Shown here piece by piece: positions 1 to 12,466 of a DNA stretch of 64,000 bases. The position numbers were made by a program, and so were the translations under genes. The stretch lies in the NCBI GenBank assembly GCA_014843695.1, contig CM026391.1, positions 17,647,263 through 17,711,262 on the forward strand, read 5' to 3'. The notes under the pieces are model-generated. The model saw only the letters and a list, made by a program, of their open reading frames with translations, had not been told where the DNA came from and searched no databases. This stretch comes from Archivesica marissinica (Eukaryota > Mollusca > Bivalvia > Venerida > Vesicomyidae). How positions within the stretch are numbered: the stretch's first letter is position 1; each line of letters opens with the position of its first letter.

Positions 1-629
1 CAAGTAATTTAATTAAAAAAGACGTGGGACAAATGAGGACGATGCATTCCGGTTGTAAACAAATGCGTGACCGATCGACTCGGAAAGTCCTACTTTCGGT
101 TTCGAGTTTTTTTATCGCAAAAAAACCCACTGTTTACCAAATGAACATAAGCATACAAAGTATAATGTTAGAATGTGTAGCAGCATTGCTACCCATACGT
201 AAAAATTGAATTTTTCAAATATCTTTTATTTCATACGATGTAATGCTGCTTTAATAACAAATTTTAACATTCTATCACAAACAACCTACACATTTGCATT
301 TTGGTGTTCATACAAGGTGAATCATAAGTAACTATATAAGATAAGATCAATTTTATTTTGAGTCGGCAAACATATCACAAATGATGAGCTTTTATAACCG
401 AATATATAATAATGTGTGTATATAAATAAATAAAACTGCTATGGGAAATAAACATTTGAATTAAATTAGACACTCTATGCTAAAACAGAACATGCTTATT
501 TAGTCGAACAGTAAAATTAGACATAAGATGAACATAAGAGGCTACATAATAAAAGAATAAGACAACAGGCAGCTAAGATGATTTATAAAAGAAAACTAAA
601 AATGCAATCTAATCTATAGCTGAAATGAA
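1..629. other. gene-free AT-rich sequence
   Basis: I see no convincing coding region, RNA gene or mobile-element end here. Short open frames exist but show no family resemblance. Confidence 0.5.
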
Positions 630-1095
630 CTCCATGCTGATCCTTCACTGTGGGACCCATTACCTGGTATAGCATACTACACACTTACTCCATGCTGGTC
701 CTTCACTGTGGTACCCATTACCTGGTATAGCATACTACACACTTACTCCATGCTGATCCTTCACTGTGGGACCCATTACCTGGTATAGCATACTACACAC
801 GTACTCCATGCTGATCCTTCACTGTGGCACCCATTACCTGGTATAGCATACTACACACTTACTCCATGCTGATCCTTCACTGTGGTACCCATTACCTGGT
901 ATAGCATACTACACACTTACTCCATGCTGATCCTTCACTGTGGGACCCATTACCTGGTATAGCATACTACACACGTACTCCATGCTGATCCTTCACTGTG
1001 GGACCCATTACCTGGTATAGCATACTACACACTTACTCCATGCTGATCCTTCACTGTGGTACCCATTACCTGGTATAGCATACTACACACTTACA
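630..1095. repeat. minisatellite, 58 bp unit, about 8 copies
   Basis: A 58 bp unit beginning CTCCATGCTGATCC and containing CACTGTGGGACCCATTACC is repeated head to tail about eight times. Copies differ at few positions (GGGACCC, GGTACCC or GGCACCC variants), so the array is young or homogenised. No coding signal is seen. Confidence 0.95.
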
Positions 1096-1274
1096 GTCAT
1101 TTCCATTCCAAGAGGAAATCAAGCTCTTGAAATGACTGAAGCTAGTTGTAGCCCTGAAGTCATCAGGTAGGGAATTCCACAGCACAGGAGCAGCATAAAC
1201 TATGCATATAATTTGGATTAAAGTCGCCACTACGTAAATGTTTTTGGAGCGACTACTGTGTGTGTGTTATATAC

Positions 1275-1541
1275 GTTTATTTATCGTCGCTACCGGTTGC
1301 CCATATGAGCGACGCCTCCTGAAGAGATTAGTCATTTTAGATTTTGGAGGATAGTGCAATGATACAGACAGAGACCCATTCCAGAGTCTCCTCTGGTTCT
1401 TTTACGTGCACCGACACAAGACCTCTGTTTAACATCCCATCTGAAAGACTTAATTTTATTAGGGTCAGACGGGGGATCGAACCTGCGATCCCTGGATTAC
1501 CAGTCCAGCGTGTTACCACTGGACTACAGATCCGTCTGTGA
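1275..1541 (-). mobile_element. SINE family A (Thr-tRNA-like head), full-length copy
   Basis: On the minus strand this starts with a tRNA-like head: the TCCAGTGGTAACACGCTGG region, an anticodon-like loop CTGGTAA (GGT, Thr-like) and a B box GGTTCGATCCCC. A family body follows (ACTCTGGAATGGGTCTCTG), then the tail GGCAACCGGTAGCGACGATA AATAAAC. The same unit recurs at 7452, 26408, 27908, 31119, 39766, 49540 and 56497. It is tRNA-derived and Pol III-type; it is not a working tRNA gene because a long body follows and there is no terminator after the head. The family name is mine. Confidence 0.85.
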
Positions 1542-1695
1542 CTACTGCGTGACTTGTATGTATTCCTATATAGCATATAAAATATTACACAGAGTTTTGT
1601 TGTCACAGAATTTAGGTACTAAATGATAATTGTTGAAAACAATGTCGTGTGGGTGAAAATGTAAATTTGGAATATTGGATGTCTACATGTATTTA

Positions 1696-1941
1696 TTAAC
1701 CCTTTCAACCCCAAGTAACTGACATGGACTGGTGCATGCTATTTTTAGACCAATAAATTAATAAGAAAATTACATTTGGACCAGTTCATTTATCAAAATG
1801 GGTAATTTTATCTAAAAATAGTAATAATTATTACTGGCAAAAAAGTGCAGATCCTGATGAGACGGCTCGTTACGAGCCGGCTCATCTGGATCTACACTTT
1901 TCATAGGCATATTTAGAGGCCTGTGGGGTTGAAAGGGTTAA
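1696..1941 (+). mobile_element. TTAA MITE family 1 (piggyBac-like ends)
   Basis: TTAA on both sides and inverted ends CCCTTTCAAC(A/C)CCA with GGGTTGAAAGGG, 246 bp overall. The middle carries a palindrome around GACGGCTCGTnACGAGCCGG. The TTAA target and CCC start match piggyBac-type elements. It has no coding capacity. Relatives are at 8485, 9484, 16990, 50914 and 52285. Confidence 0.85.
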
Positions 1942-2149
1942 TTCATGAAATTTGGATTTAAGAGAAAGTAAGATTTGTTAGCGAAATTATATGATATTTT
2001 TAGTTGAATTGAAACAAATCTATGCATGTCGGTATATTGGAACAGTTGTTACGGAGACATTTTGTTGTGTTTATTGAATACGTTATTCATGTATGTGGTT
2101 CACAAGAATATCCCTGTAAAATATTGTATCATTAATAATTATGTAATAT

Positions 2150-4990
2150 ATTGCAAAATATACGTGTATAATTACATAATATGCTGCAAATATATGTGTT
2201 TAATTACATAATATGCTTGCAAATATATGTGTTTAATTACATAATATGCTGCAAATATATGTGTTTAATTACATAATATGCTGCAAATATATGGGTTTAA
2301 TTACATAATATGCTGCAAATATATGTGTTTAATTACATAATATGTTGCAAATGTATGTGTTTAATTACATAATATGTTGCAAATATATGTGTTTAATTAC
2401 ATAATATGTTGCAAATGTATGTGTTTAATTACATAATATGCTGCAAATATATGTGTTTAATTACATAATATGTTGCAAATATATGTGTTTAATTACATAA
2501 TCTGTTGCAAATATATGTGTTTAATTACATAATATGCTTGCAAATGTATGTGTTTAATTACATAATATGTTGCAAATATATGTGTTTAATTACATAATAT
2601 GCTGCAAATATATGTGTTTAATTACATAATATGCTTGCAAATGTATGTGTTTAATTACATAATATGTTGCAAATATATGTGTTTAATTACATAATCTGTT
2701 GCAAATATATGTGTTTAATTACATAATCTGTTGCAAATATGTGTTTAATTACATAATATGTTGCAAATATACGTGTTTAATTAAATAATATGTTGCAAAT
2801 ATATGTGTATAATTACATAATATGCTTGCAAATGTATGTGTTTAATTACATAATATGCTTGCAAATATATGTGTTTAATTACATAATATGTTGCAAATGT
2901 ATGTGTTTAATTACATAATATGTTGCAAATATGTGTTTAATTACATAATATGTTGCAAATATATGTGTTTAATTACATAATATGCTGCAAATATATGTGT
3001 TTAATTACATAATATGTTGCAAATATATGTGTTTAATTACATAATCTGTTGCAAATATATGTGTTTAATTACATAATATGTTGCAAATATATGTGTTTAA
3101 TTACATAATCTGTTGCAAATATATGTGTTTAATTACATAATATGTTGCAAATATATGTGTTTAATTACATAATCTGTTGCAAATATGTGTTTAATTACAT
3201 AATATGTTGCAAATATATGTGTTTAATTACATAATATGTTGCAAATATACATGTTTAATTAAATAATATGTTGCAAATATATGTGTTTAATTACATAATA
3301 TGTTGCAAATATATGTGTTTAATTACATAATCTGTTGCAAATATATGTGTTTAATTACATATGTTGCAAATATATGTGTTTAATTACATAATATGATTGC
3401 AAATGTATGTGTTTAATTACATAATATGTTGCAAATATACGTGTTTAATTACATAATATGCTTGCAAATGTATGTGTTTAATTACATAATATGCTTGCAA
3501 ATGTATGTGTTTAATTACATAATATGCTTGCAAATATATGTGTTTAATTACATAATATGTTGCAAATATATGTGTTTAATTACATAATCTGTTGCAAATG
3601 TATGTGTTTAATTACATAATATGTTGCAAATGTATGTGTTTAATTACATAATATGTTGCAAATATATGTGTTTAATTACATAATATGTTGCAAATATGTG
3701 TTTAATTACATAATATGCTGCAAATATGTGTTTAATTACATAATATGTTGCAAATGTATGTGTTTAATTACATAACATGTTGCAAATATATGTGTTTAAT
3801 TACATAATATGTTGCAAATATATGTGTTTAATTACATAATATGTTGCAAATATATGTGTTTAATTACATAATATGCTGCAAATATATGTGTTTAATTACA
3901 TAATATGTTGCAAATATATGTGTTTAATTACATAATCTGTTGCAAATATATGTGTTTAATTACATAATATGTTGCAAATATACGTGTTTAATTAAATAAT
4001 ATGCTGCAAATATACGTGTTTAATTACATAATATGCTGCAAATATATGTGTTTAATTACATAATATGCTTGCAAATGTATGTGTTTAATTACATAATATG
4101 TTGCAAATATATGTGTTTAATTACATATGCTGCAAATATATGTGTTTAATTACATAATATGCTTGCAAATGTATGTGTTTAATTACATAATATGCTTGCA
4201 AATGTATGTGTTTAATTACATAATATGCTTGCAAATGTATGTGTTTAATTACATAATATGTTGCAAATATGTGTTTAATTACATAATATGTTGCAAATAT
4301 ATGTGTTTAATTACATAATATGTTGCAAATATATGTGTTTAATTACATAATATGCTGCAAATATATGTGTTTAATTACATAATATGTTGCAAATATATGT
4401 GTTTAATTACATAATCTGTTGCAAATATATGTGTTTAATTACATAATCTGTTGCAAATATATGTGTTTAATTACATAATATGTTGCAAATATACGTGTTT
4501 AATTACATATTGTTGCAAATATATGTGTTTAATTACATAATATGCTGCAAATATATGTGTTTAATTACATAATATGTTGCAAATATATGTGTTTAATTAC
4601 ATAATCTGTTGCAAATATGTGTTTAATTACATAATTGTTGCAAATATATGTGTTTAATTACATAATCTGTTGCAAATATATGTGTTTAATTACATAATAT
4701 GCTTGCAAATGTATGTGTTTAATTACATAATATGCTTGCAAATGTATGTGTTTAATTACATAATATGCTTGCAAATGTATGTGTTTAATTACATAATATG
4801 TTGCAAATATGTGTTTAATTACATATGTTGCAAATATATGTGTTTAATTACATAATATGTTGCAAATATATGTGTTTAATTACATAATATGCTGCAAATA
4901 TATGTGTTTAATTACATAATATGTTGCAAATATATGTGTTTAATTACATAATCTGTTGCAAATATATGTGTTTAATTACATAATATGCTA
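2150..4990. repeat. minisatellite, 32 bp AT-rich unit, about 90 copies
   Basis: A 32 bp unit containing TTGCAAATATATGTG and TTTAATTACATAATATG runs for about 2.85 kb. Variant positions (GTTGC, CTGC or CTTGC; ATATAT or ATGTAT; AATATG or AATCTG) recur in blocks, which suggests higher-order duplication inside the array. Short open frames in it are by-products of the repeat. Confidence 0.97.
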
Positions 4991-5082
4991 CAATAAGGAA
5001 GGAATTTATGTAATAAAACTTTAAATTGTATTCTGGAAATACATACTATTATACAATGTATAATATTGAAGACTGTTGTTTA

Positions 5083-5355
5083 AATTGTTTGCATCGATTG
5101 TTTAAATTGTTTGCATCGATTGTTTAAATTGTTTGCATCGATTGTTTAAATTGTTTGCATCGATTGTGTAAATTGTTTGCATCGATTGTGTAAATTGTTT
5201 GCATCGATTGTGTAAATTGTTTGCATCGATTGTGTAAATTGTTTGCATGTGTAAATTGTTTGCATCGATTGTGTAAATTGTTTGCATTTGCATCGATTGT
5301 GTAAATTGTTTGCATCGATTGTGTAAATTGTTTGCATCGATTGTGTAAATTGAAA
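5083..5355. repeat. minisatellite, 22 bp unit, about 12 copies
   Basis: The unit TTGCATCGATTGTGTAAATTG is repeated about 12 times with two shortened copies. The 5' copies read TTTAAATTG, later ones GTAAATTG, giving two sub-blocks. Confidence 0.95.
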
Positions 5356-5640
5356 AATGTAAATACTGTTGTTAATAGAGATATTTAAATATGTTGTTGA
5401 TTGTTACTACGTTGAGGACAAAGTCTCAAGCTGTATTGTATTACATTTGTGACTGTTTATAATTATTACCGTATTTTCAATATATAATTTGGGAGTTGAA
5501 TTTGTAAACTTTTGTTGTGTATTATCACATGTACATATATATTTTATGCTTTCCAATGAAACACAGAAATTTATCATTGGATTAATAAGATTATATTTGT
5601 TTGATTTCACTCATGAACAGAGAGAGCTATTATTGTCACA

Positions 5641-6304
5641 GACTCGTGGCTAGCTGTCTGTACTCGTGGCTAGCTGCCTGTACTCGTGGCTAGCTTTCTG
5701 TACTCGTGGCTAGCTGTACTTGTGGCTAGCTGTCTGTACTCGTGGCTAGCTGCCTGTACTCGTGGCTAGCTGCCTGTACTCATGGCTAGCTTTCTGTACT
5801 CGTGGCTAGCTGTACTCGTGGCTAGCTGTACTCGTGGCTAGCTACCTGTACTCATGGCTAGCTTTCTGTACTCGTGGCTAGCTGCCTGTACTCGTGGCTA
5901 GCTGCCTGTACTCGTGGCTAGCTGTCTGTACTCATGGCTAGCTGTCTGTACTCATGGCTATCTGTCTGTACTCATGGCTAGCTGTCTGTACTCGTGGCTA
6001 GCTGCCTGTACTCATGGCTAGCTATACTCATGTTTATCGCCACTGATGAGAATAATATGTTCTTATGTTTATGCCAATGTTCATTTGGTGAAATATAATT
6101 TGATCATTCACTTAAACAAACAAATTTTATTTTAAAATGAAATGGGTTTTTATGATAGAAAACGATGCAACCGTCGCTAATTGGCGCGAGAACTAGAAGA
6201 CAATAAATGACGTCGCTAACAACTTGTGGCTAGCTGTCTGTACTCGTGGCTAGCTGCCTGTACTCGTGGCTAGCTGCCTGTACTCATGGCTAGCTTTCTG
6301 TACC
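5641..6304. repeat. minisatellite, 20 bp CTAGC unit, split into two blocks
   Basis: The unit TACTCGTGGCTAGCTGTCTG is repeated from about 5641 to 6030, and again at about 6226-6304 after roughly 190 bp of unrelated sequence. GCTAGC makes each unit partly self-complementary. The interruption shows either insertion or seeding of a second block. Confidence 0.93.
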
Positions 6305-6341
6305 GAAAAGGTTTGCGTTGGCAACATGTCAACATGCAGCC

Positions 6342-6528
6342 GATAAGTACCACACATACCAGTGAGAAATAAAATGTGATGTTCTGCGGCTTTCAACCAG
6401 TGGAATAACACATTTTATTTCACTGATAAATTTCCATATTTCATTGGAAAGCATAAAATAAAATGTTGAATGAACGCTGTGGAATAACATATTTTATATC
6501 TGACTGCTCTACGCTTGTGGTACTTATC
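6342..6528. mobile_element. small inverted-repeat element (family G)
   Basis: GATAAGTACCAC at the left is inverted as GTGGTACTTATC at the right. Inside is a second inverted pair built on AATAAAATGTG and CACATTTTATTT. Related fragments occur near 5530-5600, 33790-33880 and 62775-62845, so it is a dispersed repeat, probably a non-autonomous DNA element. No target duplication was identified. Confidence 0.5.
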
Positions 6529-6852
6529 CGCTACTATTGCTGTGAATGTTTTCAGACTAGAAACAGTCGGTGATGTCGTTTATGTTATCGTCGAAACGCG
6601 TCGTTCTAGCTCCATTTAGCACATCATTTTCTAACATTAAAACGTTTCTGTCTAAAATAAAAAGAAAGTTTGTATGTTTAAATGATTGCTCAAATTATAT
6701 TTCACTTTTAAACAAAAGAAAGCTATTATTATCACTCGTGACTAGTCCCCCTTGTGATAATATTAATGTTGCTTTCAATGTTCATTCGCTGAAATATTAT
6801 TCGATCATGCATCGAAACAAACAAATATTCTCTATATATATATATATATAAA

Positions 6853-7034
6853 TACAGTCAAACCTGTATTAGTGGTCACCTCCATTAAGCAGCCAACCTG
6901 CATTAAGCAGTCAGTTTCCAGATTCCCAATATGTTGTTTTGCTATACACTTGACCTCTATTAAGCAGCCACCTGTGCTAAGCAGCCACTTTTTGTGATTC
7001 CCTTGGCTGGCTGCTTAAGACAGGTTTGACTGTA
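6853..7034. mobile_element. TA MITE family 4 (CAGTCAAACCTGT ends)
   Basis: ACAGTCAAACCTGT at the left and ACAGGTTTGACTGT at the right are inverted and flanked by TA, which fits the Tc1/mariner superfamily target. The inside alternates TTAAGCAGCCA-type sequence. Copies also lie at 12289-12466 and 55230-55412. No transposase is encoded. A short TA microsatellite precedes it. Confidence 0.8.
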
Positions 7035-7080
7035 TCCTCCTTATTTATAAATATCCTTAATATATAGAAATATTATTCTG

Positions 7081-7329
7081 TTAACCCATTTGATTCTGGA
7101 TGCCGTTCAAACAGTATTTGCAAAGAACATATAGAGCCAGATCAGCCGCCACGGAAGGTTCCGTCTGATCAGGCTCTATGCTGTTTGCTATTCAGATGAT
7201 CTTGCCAAGATACTTGGCTATGTAGCAAACAACATAGATCCTGATCAGCATGCAGCATCACGCTGCGGCTGATCTTGATCTATGTTGTTTGCAAAAGCCT
7301 TTAAATGTATCCAGAATGAAATGGGTTAA
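7081..7329. mobile_element. TTAA MITE family 2
   Basis: TTAACCCATTT(G)ATTCTGGAT at the left is inverted as ATCCAGAATGAAATGGGTTAA at the right. The internal hairpin is rich in GCAAACA, CATAGA and CTGATCAG motifs. TTAA flanks and the CCC start place it with family 1 as piggyBac-like. Related copies are at 48541 and 51343. Confidence 0.8.
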
Positions 7330-7451
7330 AAACTATTCTGTGTATTTCTCAAACTATTCTGCTAAGTGGTCTCCTGGTAAAATTCCTACCACATATACTA
7401 TATCTTAATCCAGCCTGGTCACAACTGGGTAAGGCGTGTGCGTGTGTGTGT

Positions 7452-7726
7452 TTTTTTGCGTTTATTTATTGTCACTACCAGTTGACCACGTGAGTGAAGC
7501 CTCATTTTAGATTTTGGAGGATAGTGCAATGATACAGACAAGAGACCCATTCCAGAGTCTCGTCTGGTTCATTTACGTGCACAGTGTAAAGCACCGACAC
7601 GAGACTCAAGACCTTTAAAGTTCCATCTGAAAGACTATTAATATTATTAGGGTCAGACGGAGGATCAAACCTACAATCCCAGGGTTCAACTTCAAATGTG
7701 TCAACCACTGGAGCACCAACCCATTT
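7452..7726 (-). mobile_element. SINE family A, diverged copy
   Basis: The body and tail match family A (GTTTATTTATTGTC, GGAGGATAGTGCAATGATAC, GGGTCAGACGG). The tRNA-like head is much changed, with a B box remnant and a GTGTCAACCACTGG head end. It is an old copy. Confidence 0.75.
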
Positions 7727-7751
7727 ATGTGTTAGTATCTTGCAGTATACA

Positions 7752-7911
7752 TGGAAACAGGGATCATTTTAGAGGGGCGAAATAGATTCTCCCTAAAAAA
7801 ATGCATTTTAACCATATTTTGTTGAAATTTATTAAATAATACCATTTAAGGACGCAATCGCGCACTTTCTCACTTCTCCCAGAAATTCTGACCTAGAATG
7901 AACCCTGTGGA
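7752..7911. mobile_element. dispersed repeat family F, short copy
   Basis: Its left end resembles GATCATTTTAGAGG and its right end reads CCTAGAATGAACCCTG. Inside is TTTAATAAAT with CGCGCACTTTCTCACTTC, as in the longer copies at 21426, 25861 and 49857. The inverted-looking ends (TTCATTCTAG and CTAGAATGAA) suggest a MITE. Confidence 0.5.
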
Positions 7912-8484
7912 AATGTAAGCTAGGAAGCTGGTTGGTGGAGACGGAGGTATATTACTACACCTACCATGCAAGGTGATATTGTAATTAATACAAATCATGT
8001 TGGGTAAAACGCACTTTGCGGAATCGGAACGTATCATATAGATGATGACTTTTGTTGTAATATGTTACTGTGTATGATCAAATGGGCCTCGTCGAAATGC
8101 GATAAAATAAATATTGAGATAATGTTGGACAAAAAAAATCCCTATGAAATTTCTGTAATAGTGTATCTTTATATGTTTGGTTTAAACAGTATTTATTCCA
8201 ATACATTTACATGTATAACACAAAAATGTTACAAATTACATAAATTGTGAATGGTTTGGATTGGAAAACAAGTTTTCAGAAAACTTATATTAATTCCTCT
8301 CCAAGGAATGTATATGTTTATTGAACTTCATAAAAATAAATGTTTCATACAAACGAAAGCAAATGTACTACCATAGCAACCAGTATTCTTTATGTATGTA
8401 GTACAAACTGACACATAAATATGACATTATTTTCATATAGTGGAACAGTTTATAAAGTAATAAAAGAAAGTAGAAAAATGTCAG
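7912..8484. other. gene-free sequence
   Basis: No gene, RNA or complete repeat element was recognised. Confidence 0.45.
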
Positions 8485-8551
8485 TAGCCGGCTAATCTGA
8501 TCTACACTTTTTGTAAGCCTATTTAGACGTCTGTGGTGTTAAAAGGGTTAC
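8485..8551 (+). mobile_element. TTAA MITE family 1, right-end fragment
   Basis: Only the right part of family 1 is present (CTACACTTTTTGTAAGCCTA to TGGTGTTAAAAGGGTTA). Confidence 0.65.
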
Positions 8552-8679
8552 TTTTTCAGCCAAGATCAAAAAAGTTTTATAATCTCTGGTCAGGAGAGTT
8601 CAGACATTTAGAATACATTAAAAAAAATTTACACAGATTTATGCTTAAATACTACTATATTTCCATACAAACAACAAAA

Positions 8680-8909
8680 CCGCCTCCATGGTTAAGGTCA
8701 ACTTGTATACCACTGTAACCAATCATCACTGATGGTCACTGGTTCGAGCCCTGCTCAGACCATGTCTCTTTATAATTATGTTAAAGTTGGCAGTTTCTTA
8801 GGTTGGTGCACCAAGTACTGGTTAACCGCTGGAGCCTGCCCATGAAAGGTGTTGTTAGGTAAACTGCCTGTCGCTCAAATGGGCAACCAGTAGCGACGTT
8901 AAATAAACT
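8680..8909 (+). mobile_element. SINE family D (long-variable-arm tRNA-like head)
   Basis: The head reads CGCCTCCATGGTTAAGG, then GTATACCACTGTAACC, then a B box GGTTCGAGCCC. The body is CCAAGTACTGGTTAACCGC and the tail GGGCAACCAGTAGCGACGTT AAATAAAC. The tail is nearly that of family A although the heads differ. Other copies are at 24712, 44722 and 62962. Confidence 0.8.
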
Positions 8910-8960
8910 TGGCTCTAAATATTATAAAATACCAGTTGACTGTATTTTATACAAATTAAT

Positions 8961-9172
8961 TTTAGCTCGATTGTGAAACAAATTCTTACAACTGATATTA
9001 ATCACTCTCGAGACCTCATTCCTGATGGAATCCATCGCCACGAGGGAGAGAGAAGAGGCAACGTGGAATTTAAATTGCCTAAGGGCACAATCGTAACGGC
9101 TCCAGCAGGGCTCGAACTCTGGACCTTTCGCACCTGAAGCGAACGCTCATCCACTGGGCTATCACAACTTCC
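8961..9172 (-). mobile_element. SINE family B, full-length copy
   Basis: On the minus strand: GGAAGTTGTGATAGCCCAGT, then B box GAGTTCGAGCCCTGC, body CCGTTACGATTGTGCCC and GGCGATGGATTCCATCAGG, then tail GATTAATATCAGTTG followed by TCGAGCTAAAA. Copies are at 43390, 43626, 49028 and 51685. Confidence 0.8.
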
Positions 9173-9483
9173 TATTGAGTGTATATGCTTGTTTTACAAA
9201 CTTGTGAATTTGACTGAAAAACTGATTTATTGGATTGACTTTTCATGTTTATACTGTTAATGACCATCATAATGCACCCATTTTACTAACATGTTTTCTC
9301 GGGTAGTTTAGTATGTATATTTATTATAACATAATTGTGTGTCTTGTCATAATTACAGTGTCCATTTCTGAATGTTTGCCATTGGTGGAATTTTTGGAAA
9401 TCTTCTGAGAGAAAAATCATCAATTGGATCTCTATGTTACCATGAAAAATAATCTATTTTTGCCAGCACACACCTTTCAATCA

Positions 9484-9711
9484 TTAACCCTTTCAACACC
9501 ACAGACCTCTAAATAGGCTTACAAAAAGTGTAGATCCAGCTCGTGACGAGCCGTCTCATCAGGATCTGCACATTTTGCCAGTAATATTACTTATTTTAGA
9601 CAAAATTACCCATTTTGATAACTGGTCCAAATGTAATTTTCTTATTCATTTTATTGGTCTAAAAATATCATGGACCAGTCCATGTCAGTTACTTGGTGTT
9701 GAATGGGTTAA
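9484..9711 (-). mobile_element. TTAA MITE family 1
   Basis: TTAACCCTTTCAACACCA on the left and TGGTGTTGAATGGGTTAA on the right, with the family's GAGCCGTCTCATC centre. It is inverted relative to the 1696 copy. Confidence 0.85.
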
Positions 9712-10586
9712 TCCATGTTCTTAAACAGTTTTCATCTGCTTCTGTGAGTTTACCCAACAAACCTGGACGTATCGAAGCCCAGGAGACAGTTCTGAAATCA
9801 ATTTAGGTATCCTGGTAAACAGTCACTGGATGAAGACCATGCCTCAATTTTTGTTACGTCTTCATAGTGTGTTTTTCAGATCAACCTATCGTAGATCAGT
9901 CTCCATAAATAAATACCTCAAACTGCATTTCCTCCTAAAGTGCTAGTCGGATTTCCAAAATGGCTGTTTTTCCCTACATGTCTATATATAGAACATGTAA
10001 AAACTCTTCTTGTTGGAGACTGCTGTCTGGGCTGGTCTGGAAAAGAATTAATAGAAATGCCCCTTGTGTGACCTGACCCTCTACCAAAATTGCTTAAGAA
10101 TTTCAGATCCATCAAAATACATGACACACTTTTCAGTACATTTGTGCGTATGCACACTCTCCATGTGTGGTTGATGTATACAATATATTTCAGTGTTCGA
10201 ATGCGTCAGAAACAGAAATGATCTCAGTGTTACACCAAAATTGTAACTTTTCATTAAAATTACTGTTTCATGAAATTGCTTCATTATTTATTCATGTGTG
10301 ATTTGATTGCATGAGTGTTCGTTTGAAATCCTCACAAATTTAAGATAAATACTTGGTTCTTCTGCACTACTTGTATGGCGGTCAATATCGATTACTTACT
10401 ACATTATCAACCAAATAGATGGAATATTTAGTTTATGTGTAAAGAATTCTTGGGCTGGGTGCAAAACAGTTTTGTGTGTTACGTCCAACATATAAAGTAA
10501 TGACATGTGATTTTGTACAAAGTATGTATTTCAAAGGTCACACAAATATTGTCCATAATGTTGAAAATGGCTGGTTACTGGAGTAT
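9712..10586. other. gene-free sequence
   Basis: No coding region with recognisable similarity. Short minus-strand open frames (for example 9918-10157) show no motif or splice structure I can support. Confidence 0.45.
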
Positions 10587-11075
10587 TTAACCCTTTCCCT
10601 CATAGAGGCACCTTGATGCCATTACCAATACGACATACATTGACAGTGTAGTAGCCAAACCAATGTTCATAACCCTTTCCCTCATAGAAGCACCTCTTGA
10701 CGCCATTACCAATACAACATACATTGACAGTGTAGTAGCCAAACCAATGTTCATAACCCTTTCCCTCATAGAGGCACCTTGATGCCATTACCAATACGAC
10801 ATACATTGACAGTGTAGTAGCCAAACCAATGTTCATTAACCCTTTCCCCCATAGAAGCACCTCTTGACGCCATTACCAATACAACATACATTGACAATGT
10901 AGTAGCCAAACCAATGTTCATAATGCAGGCCAGAATCTCATGTAGTCCCAGTAATATCTATGGAGGTGCGATAGATATGACGACTACTTAACCACTACAT
11001 GATAACTAAATGGCTGTTGTTTGTATAGAAATATAATAGTATAATAACCTAAATCTCTATGAAGGAAAGGATTAA
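10587..11075. mobile_element. TTAA MITE family 3 with its left part amplified
   Basis: TTAACCCTTTCCCTCATAGA at the left and TCTATGAAGGAAAGGATTAA at the right are inverted and end in TTAA. The left segment (CCCTTTCC to CCAATGTTCATAA) is present about four times in tandem (period about 90 bp) before the single right half. The copy at 50643-50882 has one left segment only, so the amplification happened inside this element. Confidence 0.8.
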
Positions 11076-11365
11076 CGCCCGGTTACTGGGGTACTAATAT
11101 TGATGACTCATGTTATCTGCACAGGGTGTGGTCACGTTAAATGTACAGGGTGTGTGGGGGTTGATATATTATAACCTAATTGTTATATTTGGTAAACTAT
11201 GTGCTTTGTGATGATGTATTCCATGTATAACCTTGATGATAAACAGCGCATACCTGTTTGTAATGAAGCTAAATTCTATCTTTCTGCCCCATGTTGATGG
11301 AACTCACTCGAAGGGTAAAATGTAAAAACTAATGTAGATATTAAATAATGGGGCAGAATACTATA

Positions 11366-12190
11366 GCATGCGGCCAAAACGTGGTCCGTCCATGACTGTA
11401 GCATGCGGGCAAAACATGGTCTGTCCATGACTGTAGCATGCAGGCAAAACATGGTCCATCCATGACTGTAGCATGCGGGCAAAACATGGTCTATCCATGA
11501 CTGTAGCATGCGGGCAAAACATGGTCCATCCATGACTGTAGCATGCAGGCAAAACGTGGTCCGTCCATGACTGTAGCATGCGGGCAAAACATGGTCCGTC
11601 CATGACTGTAGCATGCAGGCAAAACGTGGTCCGTCCATGACTGTAGCATGCGGGCAAAACGTGGTCTGTCCATGACTGTAGCATGCGGGCAAAACATGGT
11701 CCGTCCATGACTGTAGCATGCGGGCAAAACGTGGTCCGTCCATGACTGTAGCATGCGGGCAAAACATGGTCCGTCCATGACTGTAGCATGCGGGCAAAAC
11801 ATGGTCTGTCCATGACTGTAGCATGCAGGCAAAACATGGTCCATCCATGACTGTAGCATGCGGGCAAAACATGGTCCATCCATGACTGTAGCATGCGGGC
11901 AAAACATGGTCCATCCATGACTGTAGCATGCAGGCAAAACATGGTCCGTCCATGACTGTAGCATGCGGGCAAAACATGGTCCGTCCATGACTGTAGCATG
12001 CAGGCAAAACGTGGTCCGTCCATGACTGTAGCATGCGGGCAAAACGTGGTCTGTCCATGACTGTAGCATGCGGGCAAAACATGGTCCGTCCATGACTGTA
12101 GCATGCGGGCAAAACGTGGTCCATGACTGTAGCATGCAGGCAAAACGTGGTCCATCCATGACTGTAGCATGCGGGCAAAACGTGGTCCGT
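11366..12190. repeat. minisatellite, 35 bp unit, about 24 copies
   Basis: The 35 bp unit contains GCATGCGGGCAAAAC and GGTCCGTCCATGACTGTA. Because three units make 105 bp, several minus-strand frames stay open for 200-300 codons. The predicted peptides only repeat the array and show no start context or conserved ending, so I do not call a gene. Confidence 0.95.
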
Positions 12191-12288
12191 GCTAACAGGT
12201 GCTCTCTATAACGGGTTGGTGGTAAAAACCTGGTTTTAATGGATAATCTTTATTCACAGGTGGTATTTAGTTAGCACAATATGAATTT

Positions 12289-12466
12289 TACAGTCAAACC
12301 TGTGTTAAGCAGCCAGCCAAGGGAATCACAGAAAGTGGCTGCATAGCACAGGTGGTTCCTTAATAGAGGGCAAATGTATAATAACATATTTGGATCTGGA
12401 AACTGGTTGCTTAACACACAGGTTGGCTATTGAATGGAGGTGACCGGTAGCACAGGTTTGACTGTA
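12289..12466. mobile_element. TA MITE family 4
   Basis: CAGTCAAACCTGTGTTAAGC at the left and CACAGGTTTGACTG at the right, flanked by TA. It is a diverged copy of the element at 6853. Confidence 0.75.

Noticed and set aside
1466..1541. tRNA-Thr gene
   Set aside because: The head has tRNA-like boxes but is attached to a long body and tail shared by at least seven other copies; it is a SINE. The same holds for heads in families B to E.
2150..4990. CRISPR-like array
   Set aside because: The repeats are directly adjacent with no unique spacers, and the DNA is eukaryotic.
11276..12178. 300-codon minus-strand frame as a gene
   Set aside because: It only translates the 35 bp array, and two other phases of the same strand are open over most of it.
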